64,000 bases of DNA from WHSW01 sp963729075 (GTDB lineage Bacteria; Actinomycetota; Thermoleophilia; Solirubrobacterales; 70-9). Positions 16,521-24,604 of this stretch are shown here, piece by piece; position 1 is the first letter of the stretch, and each line of letters starts with the position of its first letter. The notes below the pieces were generated by a model, which worked only from the letters and a program-made list of their open reading frames with translations, had not been told where the DNA came from and searched no databases. The stretch spans positions 7,165-71,164 of the forward strand of contig CAVSMU010000017.1 of NCBI GenBank assembly GCA_963729075.1, in the 5' to 3' direction. Position numbers and translations under genes: made by a program.

Positions 16521-17390
16521 CCTCGGCTTCGCCAGCATCTGCGCGATCAGCGCAACCGTCGCCTCGGGCTCGTCGACGATCTGATGCCAGCCGAGCCGTA
16601 GGACGGCGTGGCCGCTTCGGACGAGGGCGGCATCCTTGACCTGGTCGCGGCGGCGGTCGGGAAGGGCGGTGTGAAACGAGGCGCCGTCGACCTCGATCGC
16701 CAACCTCCGATCACGCCAGAGAAAGTCGATTTCGAGGTCGCCCAGCCTGGCGTTGGCCTCGGGCTCGGGGAGTCGAGCCTTACGAAGTAGGTCTAGAAGA
16801 CGCCGCTCAGCCCTAGAGCGTAGGAACGCGGAAGAGTGATCGGCGTTGAGCAGCGCGCGCAGGGCCCGCGTGCCCGCACCACGTGGGTGGCAACCCATTA
16901 GTGCATGCAAGTTGTCGGCGGAGGCCATGCCGCGGCGATGGGCCTCGGCGACCACCTGCTCGAGGGCCGGCGGATCGAGCGCCGCCCCCAGGTCGAGGAT
17001 CGTTCGGGCGGGCGTGGTGATCGGCATCCCGTGGCGGGTCATGCGTTCCTGGGGCGGGATCGGGACGCGGTGGATCTCAATTCCGGGCTTCGGGCCGGGG
17101 TGATTTCCGGGGACCGCTACGTGGACGAGGCGTGGGTGGGCTGGGTAGGGGAGCAGTTCGTGGAGGTATGCGGCGCTTTGCCCGAACAGCACCGCGCCGC
17201 GGGGGCACGAGAGGATGGCCGCCTGCTCCGGCGCGAAGGGTGGAATGGTTGGGGAGAGGAGGTAGATGCCGCGGCGAAACGGCCGAAACCGCCGTGACTT
17301 GACCCGGTTGTCGATAGCGTCGCGGCTCATCCCGAGGCAGAGAAGCTGCGACCGCGTGACGAGCCCGTGTTGCCGCGCGGCGATCCGCAT
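16515..17390 (-). CDS. AbiEi-type winged-helix plus DUF559-like nuclease domain protein (second copy)
   Basis: The predicted 291-residue protein has the same architecture as the gene at 1929-2822. An N-terminal winged helix (AARQHGLVTRSQLLCLGMSRDAIDNRV, then RRGIYLLSP) is followed by a linker and a C-terminal PD-(D/E)XK-like domain (DLEIDFLW, then RLAIEVDGASFH, and GHAVLRLGWHQI). The D...ExD core is intact. The start is set at the ATG before RIAARQHG. The frame is open further upstream, but that extension runs into a palindromic element and has no domain character. The role of the family is unproven; defence or nucleic-acid processing is inference. A 114-bp imperfect inverted repeat lies 25 bp upstream of the start. 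Confidence 0.8.
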   Translation of the reverse strand: MRIAARQHGLVTRSQLLCLGMSRDAIDNRVKSRRFRPFRRGIYLLSPTIPPFAPEQAAILSCPRGAVLFGQSAAYLHELLPYPAHPRLVHVAVPGNHPGPKPGIEIHRVPIPPQERMTRHGMPITTPARTILDLGAALDPPALEQVVAEAHRRGMASADNLHALMGCHPRGAGTRALRALLNADHSSAFLRSRAERRLLDLLRKARLPEPEANARLGDLEIDFLWRDRRLAIEVDGASFHTALPDRRRDQVKDAALVRSGHAVLRLGWHQIVDEPEATVALIAQMLAKPRD

Positions 17391-17414
17391 GAGCTCCGTC
17401 TCGGCGCGCGCAGC

Positions 17415-17528
17415 GCCGCAAACCCCGCGGTCTTGGGTACGGCGACTGGGATTGCGGGATTGACCGCGCATACGACTGTCAATCCCGCGATCGCATTGAA
17501 GGCCCCCCACGATTGCGGAGTTCGCGGC
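17415..17528. repeat. Imperfect palindromic element upstream of the second DUF559-type gene
   Basis: Arms of about 50 bp (17415-17464 and 17478-17528) are roughly 70 percent complementary, with a tight inner core. ATTGCGGGATTGAC (17451-17464) pairs with GTCAATCCCGCGAT (17478-17491) at 13 of 14 positions around a 13-base loop. Both strands of the area read as similar peptides, as expected of an inverted repeat. It resembles a small non-autonomous mobile or REP-like element. The rest of the gap 17391-17670 shows no convincing gene. Confidence 0.65.
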
Positions 17529-17670
17529 AACCGCGGCGCGAGGCGCCATGCCACGGGCCATCGCGAGAAACGCGGCGGTGCGGCGTCGTGGCAACCGCCA
17601 GGGCCTCCCCTACCCAGCCCGACCCGGCCGGGTGGCCGCAGCTGCGGCCCGGTGGCCCGGGCACCGGTCG

Positions 17671-18165
17671 CTACTCGTCCTTCGACTCGAACTGAAAGTT
17701 GACGGCGGTCCCGCTGGCGCCGGGGTCGATGCCGTGGCGCGCGAGCGCCTCGAGGATCTGCTGCTGCATGTCGCCGTAGGCGCTCGCGTCGACGTTCTGC
17801 GCGGTCCCCGACTCGGGGTCGATCCCGTGCTGCTCCATGATCCCGAGGATCTCCTCGCGCAGGCCGGTGCCGCGCATGTCGATCGTCTGCGACCCGCCCT
17901 GCTCGATCTGGACGTCGCCCTCGGCGATCGCCTTCTGGATCATCGGCCCGAGCTGGCTGAGGGCGGCGAGGCCGTCGGCCATTCCCGGCACGTCGCCGAA
18001 CTCGACCGAGCCGACCTGCTCGCCGCCGACCTGCCGGCCGACGACCGGCTGGCCCTCGGCGCTGGTGAAGGAGCCCAGCGCCTCACTCGGCTGCTCGACC
18101 TGGGCCGACGGCGGGATCGCGCTCTCGCGCTCGCGCCTGCGCCTGAAGAAGTCGCCGAGGCCCAC
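17671..18165 (-). CDS. Unknown 164-residue protein with an internal duplication
   Basis: I do not recognise a family. The protein starts (GTG) with a basic helix (GLGDFFRRRRERE), has an acidic, glycine-rich centre, and ends with two similar segments. The first contains EEILGIMEQHGIDPESGTAQNVD and the second QQILEALARHGIDPGASGTAVNFQ, spaced by about 30 residues. The shared core is I-L-x4-HGIDP-x3-GTA-x-N. No signal peptide or membrane span is present. It lies downstream of the zinc metallopeptidase gene on the same strand, but a strong hairpin separates them, so it is probably transcribed alone. The duplication may form a small helical or dimer-like module; that is inference. Confidence 0.68.
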   Translation of the reverse strand: MGLGDFFRRRRERESAIPPSAQVEQPSEALGSFTSAEGQPVVGRQVGGEQVGSVEFGDVPGMADGLAALSQLGPMIQKAIAEGDVQIEQGGSQTIDMRGTGLREEILGIMEQHGIDPESGTAQNVDASAYGDMQQQILEALARHGIDPGASGTAVNFQFESKDE

Positions 18166-18185
18166 GCGCCGATCGTAACCGGGAC

Positions 18186-18237
18186 AGAGGCCTGATGGGG
18201 GTTAGGCGCGTGCGCGGATAACCCGCATCAGGCCTCT
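18186..18237 (-). terminator. Strong 19-bp hairpin at the end of the metallopeptidase gene
   Basis: AGAGGCCTGATGGGGGTTA (18186-18204) pairs with 18219-18237 at 18 of 19 positions, with a 14-base loop. The right arm overlaps the TAG stop (18236-18238) of the minus-strand metallopeptidase. The stem is very stable but has no clear U-tract. It could be a terminator or a REP-type element. Confidence 0.6.
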
Positions 18238-19169
18238 AGACCTCGTCGGGTGTGAACGTGTCGCAGGCCGCCGGATCGCCGCCCTCGTATCCGTTCTCGA
18301 ACAGGTCCGCCGTTGCTCGGAGGCCCCGTGGGTGAAGCTGTCGGGATCCACCCGCCGACCCGCTGCTCCTGGAGCCGGTCGTCACCGACCGCCTCCGACG
18401 CGGTGAACGCCTCCTCCAGGTCGCCCGCCTCGAGATCGCCCTCCGCGAAGACCGTCGAGGCCCAGACGCCGCGTAGCAGTCGGCCTGCAGCTCGAGCCTG
18501 ACCGAGAGCTCGTTGCGCGCCCGGGATCGTCGCGCTCGAGCCGCGCGACCGTGTCGTCGGTGCCGGCCAGGTTCTGGACGTGGTGACCGACCTCGTGCGC
18601 GATCACGTACGCCCAGGCGAAGTCGCCGGAGGCCCCGAGCTGACGGCGCATGTCCTCGTAGAAGGTGAGGTCGAGATAGACGCGCTGGTCGGCCGGGCAG
18701 TAGAACGGGCCGACCGCAGAAGTCGCGCCGCCGCAGCCGTCCGTGCTGACCGCGCCGTCGTAGACGACGAGCTGGGCGCGACCGTAGGGATCGCCGTCCT
18801 CCCTGAACACGCGGACCCAGGTCCCCTGCGCGTCGTTGAAGACATAGTCGGAGAACTCGAGCAGATCGCGCTGGGGATCCTGATCGGCCGGGATGGGCTC
18901 TCGTCGGCGGCGCCCGGCGCCTGGATGCCCGGGCCGAAGACGTCGTCGATGGCGAAGCCGCCGCCGCCCGATCCGCCGCCGCCGAAGATCTGGATCGCGA
19001 CGATCACGAGCACGACGACGAGCCCGGCACCGCCGCCGACGCCGGCGACACCGCCCGGGATCGGGAGCCCTCCGAATCCGCCCGAGCCCGATGAGCCGCC
19101 GCCCTTCCGGGCGGCTCCGCGGACATCGATCACGTCGCGGCCGCGGGCCTTGTTGCGCCGCCACTTCAT
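18236..19169 (-). pseudogene. Neutral zinc metallopeptidase (YpfJ-like), frameshifted at several points
   Basis: The N-terminus MKWRRNKARGRDVIDVRG, a glycine-rich linker and one membrane span (LVVVLVIVAIQIF) are in one frame. The body (LLEFSDYVFNDAQGTWVRVF, YCPADQRVYLDLTFYEDM) and the zinc motif AHEVGHHVQNLAG (HExxH) are in a second. The C-terminal part (RLELQADCYA, WASTVFAEGDLEAGDLEEA, CDTFTPDEV) needs further switches. At least four of the breaks (near 18515, 18475, 18350 and 18320) are each repaired by adding one base to a G or C run. Repaired, it is a membrane-anchored neutral zinc metallopeptidase of about 310 residues. I think the breaks are sequence errors, but true decay cannot be excluded. 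Confidence 0.75.
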
Positions 19170-19250
19170 CGGGCCGCGCAGTCTAGGCCGCGGTGTGATT
19201 GCGCTGATCGTGCTCGAAACGAGGCACTAGGTACTAGGGTCGTGCTCGCG

Positions 19251-19544
19251 ATGGGACTGCGCGAGGGCCTGAGCCGGATCTGGAACGCGGCCGGCGGCGA
19301 GCACCGCCCCGACGGCCTCGACGAGCTGCACGTCGGCGACCCCGCCTATGACGACTGGGACATCGTCGGCGACTTCGGCGATCTGGCGACCGGCCGGGCC
19401 TTCCGGCAGTCGCTTGCCGAGCGCGGCGTGGACGCCGTGCTGACATCCGACTGGCCGCTCGACGAGTGGGGACGCGGAGACATCTCGCTGCGCGTGCCGC
19501 CCGGCACCGGCCCGGACGCCGAGGAGATGCTCGACTCGGAGTAG
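19251..19544 (+). CDS. Unknown 97-residue protein
   Basis: A short acidic protein with no recognised family (MGLREGLSRIWNAAG, then HVGDPAYDDWDIVGDFGDL and SDWPLDEWGRGDISL). No membrane span or signal peptide. The ATG is chosen over an in-frame GTG three codons earlier. It diverges from the metallopeptidase gene and converges on the large M14 carboxypeptidase gene. Coding character is good, with many D, E and W residues and strong third-position GC. Confidence 0.6.
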   Translation: MGLREGLSRIWNAAGGEHRPDGLDELHVGDPAYDDWDIVGDFGDLATGRAFRQSLAERGVDAVLTSDWPLDEWGRGDISLRVPPGTGPDAEEMLDSE

Positions 19545-19596
19545 GCGCGGAGGCCCGACGGGCGACACGCTCGCGGTGCCGCCCGTCGGGCGCTCG

Positions 19597-22500
19597 TCAG
19601 CGCAGCAGGTAGTCGATCGCGCGACCCATCACCTCGTTGCGGTTCGCGGCGCCCGTGATGCCCTCGAGGCCGAAGCCCAGATAGACGCGTGTCGTCGGTC
19701 GCCACGGCCGCGCCCTCCTTGATCCCGAGGCCGCCGCGGCGGACCCAGTCGTTGCGGTTGGGTCCCTCGATCCCCGCGTCGTCCTGCGGGCGCGCCGGGG
19801 ACGGTCCAGCCGTCCATCGGGTCGTCGTCGTCCTCGAACGACGTGTCGCCCTCGTCCGGTCGCCGACGTCGATGTCGTCGATGAACACGCCCGGGAACTG
19901 CTGGAAGCCCCAGTCGCTGAGCGCGGTGATCGAGATCTCGACCTGCGGTCCCAGCTCGTCAGGGATGTTGATCTGGAACTGCTGCCAGCCGCTGGAGCTG
20001 CCGTTCGCGGCGTTCCACTCGCCCGTCGTCCCGGTCGTTGGCTGCAGCGTCCCGTCGTCCGGATCGAACGTCTGGTAGTGCTGCAGGAACGGGTGCAGCA
20101 CGTTGGCCGCGTCGTCGGGATTGCTCCAACCGCCCGTGCAGGACTGATCGTTGGTCAGGTCGCTCGACGTGTGACCGTTCTCGTCCGGCAGCGTCGTCCA
20201 GTTGTCCTGGCCGACGGTGTGCGCCTCGACGATCATGTAGTCGAAGTCGAGCTCGAGGTTGTAGCTCGTCCAGAACGACAGCGTCGTGCCGCCCGCCGGG
20301 ACCGTGATCGTCCGCGTCAGCCGCTTGTACGCCTCGTCGGCGCGGTCCGACCACATGAACGAGTCGCCCGTGTGCGGATCGAACGGGCCCGAGAGGCCAC
20401 TCAGATACTCCGCCGCCGGCCAGCTCTCGAACTGCGGGAAGCTGCCCGCCGGGTCGGTCACCTGGAGGAAGTCGCCCGTCGCGATGAACGAGCAGTTCGT
20501 CACCTGGTTCTGGGCGCTGTCGGCGCCGTTGAACCCGAACGTCCAGGCCGCTCGAGCGGATCGTCGATCCCGGCGACGTCGAACGGCTCGCCGGTCTCCG
20601 GGTCGCTGCCGCCGTCCGGCCGTCGTGATCGCGGCGCCGAACGTGTACTCGATCGGGTCGCCCTGCGAGTCACCGGACCCCGAGGCGGCCAGGCAACCCG
20701 CCTCCACGGCCGGGTCGGCGCGAGCACTGCCGTTCTCGAACGGGTCGTAGAGCTGCATGCCGAGGTCGGACGTGTACTGCTGGCCGGCCGCCTGGCCGGT
20801 GTAGAGCACGCGCCCGCCCTCGTTGACGTAGTCGCGCACCTCGTACAGCTCCTGCATCGCCAGGCGCGACGCGTTGCCCGGGCCCCAGCCGGGCTCGCGC
20901 GTCACGAGGTCGTCGCCCGTGTACCAGACGACCGCGTCGTAGTGGCTGAGCACGCCGAGGGCGTCCGGCGCGATGCGGCCGTGGGCATCGACGTCGTAGA
21001 CGTCGAAGTCGACGCCGTTCGCGCGTCAGCGCGTCCTGGTAGTAGGACAGGTAGTCCGGCGGGCTCGTCCCGGCGGGCTCAGCTGGCGAGGCGCCGGTGT
21101 AGTCCTCCGCCGCCAGGATCAGCACGCTGCTTGCCGGTGTCGGACTTCGACCGTCGTAGGTGAACGAGTCGCTCGCTCTCGCCCCCGCCCTCGAACCACA
21201 CCTCGACGCTGTCGCCCGGTTCGGTGCCGGTCACCTCCCCGCTGACACGTGGTAGTAGGTGCCGTTGCCGACGCCGTAGTCCTCGCCGCCCTGCCATTCG
21301 CTCGGTCGGCGCGGTCTGGACCGGGCCGCCGTTGATCCGGTAGCGCAGCGTGACGTCGCCGAGGCTGCGCTTGGCGAGCACCCGCACCTCCTGCGGATCG
21401 CCGTAGGAGACGTTGAACTTGAAGTCGAACAGCGAGGTCTGCCCGTTCTGCGGATCGATGTCGTCGGGGTCGAGGTAGAACGGCTCGACGTCGATGCCGA
21501 CCGGGGAGTCCGGATTCGTCGGGATCTGCCGCCGACCTGGCCAGCCCGAGGTCGAAGTCGAGCGTCCGCTCGAACTCCGCCTGGATCAGCTGCTCGTCGT
21601 CGGGGAACACGAATCCCGATCCCGGCGTGCCCTCGCCGAGCTCGGGCGTGAAGGCGACCGTGCCCGCCATTGGCGTCGGCGTAGTCGGTCGTCTCGCCGT
21701 TGGTGACGTAGAGCGTGTCGGCCGACTGCCCCGGGTTGAAGCCGGGGATGGCGAGGTGTCGTCGTCGATGCCGCCGCTGACGCGTCGTCGGTGCCGCCGG
21801 TGGCGACGTAGATCGGATAGTCCGCGTCGAGCGTGCCGACCTGCCAGCCCTGCGGGTACAGCAGCCACTCGCCGAAGGAGTGGAAGTTCGACTGGAACTT
21901 CGGCTTGATGCGGTCGATCAGCCCCTGCATCGCCTGGGTCTCCGGCTCCGAGGCGGCGCTCGGACCGCGGTAGGTCTCGTCCGCCGGGTCCGGGCGACGA
22001 GCCCTCGTTGTCATAGCCCCAGTGCTCGTCGAAGTTGCGGTTCGGGTCGACGCCGTCGGCCGACCGTGATCTGGCCGTCGCCGTTGTTGTCGCGCAGGTT
22101 CTTGCGCCACAGCCGCTCGTGGTCGAACGTGTACTGGTAGCCGTCGGGGTTGGCGGAGATGACGAACCACAGCTCCGTCTTCTTGAGCAGGTTCCTGATC
22201 TCCTTGTCGTTCTCCCGCCAGCCGTCGATGAAGTAGTGCATGAGGCGGCGGTTGACCTCGAGGCTGATCCACTCGCGCGCGTGCTGGTTCGACGAGTAGA
22301 GGACCGCCGGGCGCGATCCGTCGCGCATGCCCGCGGGCGCCCTGGGTGAGCTTCATGGCGATCAGCTCGCGGCCCTGATGCGTCTCCCCGAGGACCTCGA
22401 GCTTCACGAGCTGCGGGTTCTGGCGCGCGACCTGGTAGAGCTCGTCGCGGATGCCGCCCGGCTCGTCCCAGGACCGGTAGACGTTGAAGCCGCCTGCCGC

Positions 22501-22808
22501 CTGGCGTGCGGCCTGCTGGGTGACGGTCAGGCCCTTCCGGTTGCGCATCAGCTTGACCTCGACCCCGGAGGCGGCGAGCTTCGCGCGCTGGCTCCGGAGT
22601 CAGGACGGCACCGGCCGTGATCCCCGACGCGGTCCGTTGCACGCCGGCGAGCTCGACGCCTTCGGTCGCTCGAGCGATCTTCTCGGGATTGCCCCTGAAG
22701 CGTGTACATCTCGAGCTGCTGGCTGCTCTGGCCTGCGGCGGCCGGTGCGATCGCAAGGACGATCGCGACCGCGGCAAATCCGAGCACGGCGCTGAGTCTG
22801 GGCCACAT
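19597..22808 (-). pseudogene. Large secreted M14 zinc carboxypeptidase, broken by more than ten frameshifts
   Basis: A signal peptide (MWPRLSAVLGFAAVAIVLA, then APAAAG) follows a GAAGGGG ribosome site at the right end. Read across frames, it shows the M14 zinc motif YSSNQHAREWISLEVNRR, NPDGYQYTFDHERLWRKN, DPNRNFDEHWGY and FHSFGEWLLYPQGWQ. Beyond that lie a long beta-rich region resembling the C-terminal part of immune-inhibitor-A-type proteases (DSFMWSDRADEAYKRL, TLSFWTSYNLELDFDYMIVEAHT) and a tail near GLEGITGAANRNEVMGRAIDYLLR. Repaired length would be about 1070 residues. Most breaks can be closed by one-base changes in G or C runs. The repaired product would be an exported peptidase. Confidence 0.75.
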
Positions 22809-23065
22809 AGAGTTCCGCCCCTTCCTTCGTGATGGGTAAGTCCTGGGGGCAGTCACCTACGCTGGCTCACCTTCGGCCTGGAGGCCCGTGCCGGTGCTTC
22901 GCGCCTTTGATGGTGATCTGATCCCTCCTGCGGTTCGCGCGCGCGCCCCCCGGGCGCGCTCACGCGGAGAGGTCGTTATCCATGCAACGAGAGGGCTAAA
23001 CCCGCGAGCGAAAGAACGCAACGATCCGCACGCCGACCTGGCGTAATCGACCGCCAATCGACTTT

Positions 23066-24094
23066 TCAGCGGCGATTCGTTGCGCCAACCGGCCGTTGGG
23101 GTACCGACGCTGCCTCCGAGGCCGCGAGCTGGCCGCACGCGGCGGCGATGTCGCGGCCCCGGGTCAGGCGGACGGTGGCCGGCACGCCGCGCTCGATGAG
23201 CGTGGTGCGGAAGAGCTCGATCGCCTCGCGGCCCGAGCCGCGGAAGGGCCCGCCGGTCGGGTTGTAAGGGATCAGGTTCACCTTGAACGCCTCGCTCGGC
23301 GAGAGCAGCGCGGCCAGGGCGACCGCCTGCTCGCGGCGATCGTTGACGCCGCCGAGCATCAGGTACTCGATGTAGACGCGCCGGCGTCGCGCGGCGCGCC
23401 ACCCCCGGCAGGCTTCGAGCACGTCGGCGAGCGGATAGCGGTCGTTTACCGGCATCAGCTCCGAGCGCAGCGCGTCGTCGGGGGCATGCAGCGAGAGCGC
23501 CAGCCGAGCCCGCGGTCCCTCCTCGGTCAGGCGCTCGATTCCGGGGAGCCAGCCGACGGTCGAGATCGTCGTGTGGGAGGTCGCGATCCCGAGGTCGGGC
23601 AGCCGCTCGCAGGCGCCTACGACGGCGTCGAAGTTCATCAGCGGTTCGCCCATGCCCATGAAGACGGCCTGGTTGACCGGCTCGGCACGGCGGAAGTGAA
23701 GGGCCTGGTCGAGGATCTCCGACATCGACAGGTTCCGTCCGAAGCGCATCGCCCCGGTCGCGCAGAAGGTGCAGGTGAGGGGGCACCCGGACTGGCTCGA
23801 CAGGCAGAGCGAGCGGCGACCGTCCTCATAGCGCATCAACACCGCCTCCACCGGGCGCCGGTCGGCCGTCGCGAACAGAGCCTTCTCGGTCCCGTCGCGC
23901 GAGCGCGCCGTGCGCTCGACCGCGAGCGAGGAGAACGGCACGGTGCGGTCGAGCTCGTCCCGCAGCGCCAGCGGCAGGTTCGACATCTCGGCGTACGCAC
24001 CGGCTCCGCGCGCCGCCCACTCCCACACCTGCGCCGCGCGATAGGACGGCTCGCCGCGCTCGGCGAGCCGCCGTCCGAGCAGCTCGAGGTCCAT
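23066..24094 (-). CDS. rlmN: 23S rRNA (adenine-2503-C2)/tRNA methyltransferase RlmN
   Basis: A radical-SAM dual RNA methylase of 342 residues, a normal length. The 4Fe-4S motif CxxxCxxC is C104-C108-C111 in SGCPLTCTFCATG. SAM- and RNA-binding blocks follow: FMGMGEPLMN, STVGWLPGI, ALSLHAP and YIEYLMLGGVND. The second catalytic Cys that carries the methyl group is about C320 in AAACGQLA. The ATG gives MDLELLGRRLAERGEPSYRAAQ, a typical RlmN start. The start lies four bases after the end of the VOC gene, so the pair is one transcription unit. Confidence 0.95.
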   Translation of the reverse strand: MDLELLGRRLAERGEPSYRAAQVWEWAARGAGAYAEMSNLPLALRDELDRTVPFSSLAVERTARSRDGTEKALFATADRRPVEAVLMRYEDGRRSLCLSSQSGCPLTCTFCATGAMRFGRNLSMSEILDQALHFRRAEPVNQAVFMGMGEPLMNFDAVVGACERLPDLGIATSHTTISTVGWLPGIERLTEEGPRARLALSLHAPDDALRSELMPVNDRYPLADVLEACRGWRAARRRRVYIEYLMLGGVNDRREQAVALAALLSPSEAFKVNLIPYNPTGGPFRGSGREAIELFRTTLIERGVPATVRLTRGRDIAAACGQLAASEAASVPQRPVGATNRR

Positions 24095-24098
24095 GCGG

Positions 24099-24533
24099 CT
24101 AGCCGAGCCCCTTCTCGCGAAGCTCCTCGAGCGCCGCCTCGGTCTTCGAGCGATCGATGCCCATGCCCTCCGCAACCCCCGCGCTCTTCGTGAACTGGAT
24201 CCGCCGGTATTCGACCACCTGGACGTGGTTGCCCCAGGGATCGCGGAAGTCGAGCCCACGGCCCCCGAGCAGCTCGGCGCCGGCGTCCGCCAGCGCCTCG
24301 CGTGCCGCGTCCAGGTCGTCGACGACGAGGCCGAAGTGGCGGGCTTCATCGCGCGGCTGCGTCCGGCCCTGCGAGATCGCGAGGAACTGGTCGCCCATGT
24401 CGAGGAAGGCCATCCCCGGGACGCGGCCGCGGAGCTCGAACTCGAACGCCCGCCCGTAGAACTCGAGCGCGGCCTCGAGGTCGTCGACCTCGAGGGCGAC
24501 GTGATTGATGCCGATCAGCCTCGCACGCGGCAC
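24099..24533 (-). CDS. VOC (glyoxalase/dioxygenase-fold) family protein
   Basis: A 144-residue protein with two beta-alpha-beta-beta-beta modules. The first is GINHVALEVDDLEAALEFYGRAF and the second HFGLVVDDLDAAREALADAG followed by DFRDPWGNHVQVVEYRR. The His in INHVAL and the Glu in VVEYRR are at the usual metal positions. The family includes glyoxalase I, dioxygenases and antibiotic-binding proteins, so the substrate is open. It starts with GTG. It is directly upstream of rlmN on the same strand. Confidence 0.85.
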   Translation of the reverse strand: MPRARLIGINHVALEVDDLEAALEFYGRAFEFELRGRVPGMAFLDMGDQFLAISQGRTQPRDEARHFGLVVDDLDAAREALADAGAELLGGRGLDFRDPWGNHVQVVEYRRIQFTKSAGVAEGMGIDRSKTEAALEELREKGLG

Positions 24534-24604
24534 CCCCTGATCGTGACAGGTGGCGTGAGCCGCTCAGGCGAGGGTGAGGGTCAGCAGCAGGGCCGCGCCG
24601 CCGA

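Noticed and set aside
19346..20953. A 535-codon minus-strand frame taken as an intact protein
   Set aside because: It is one piece of the frameshifted M14 gene joined to antisense reading of the small gene at 19251-19544. Real coding character switches frame several times.
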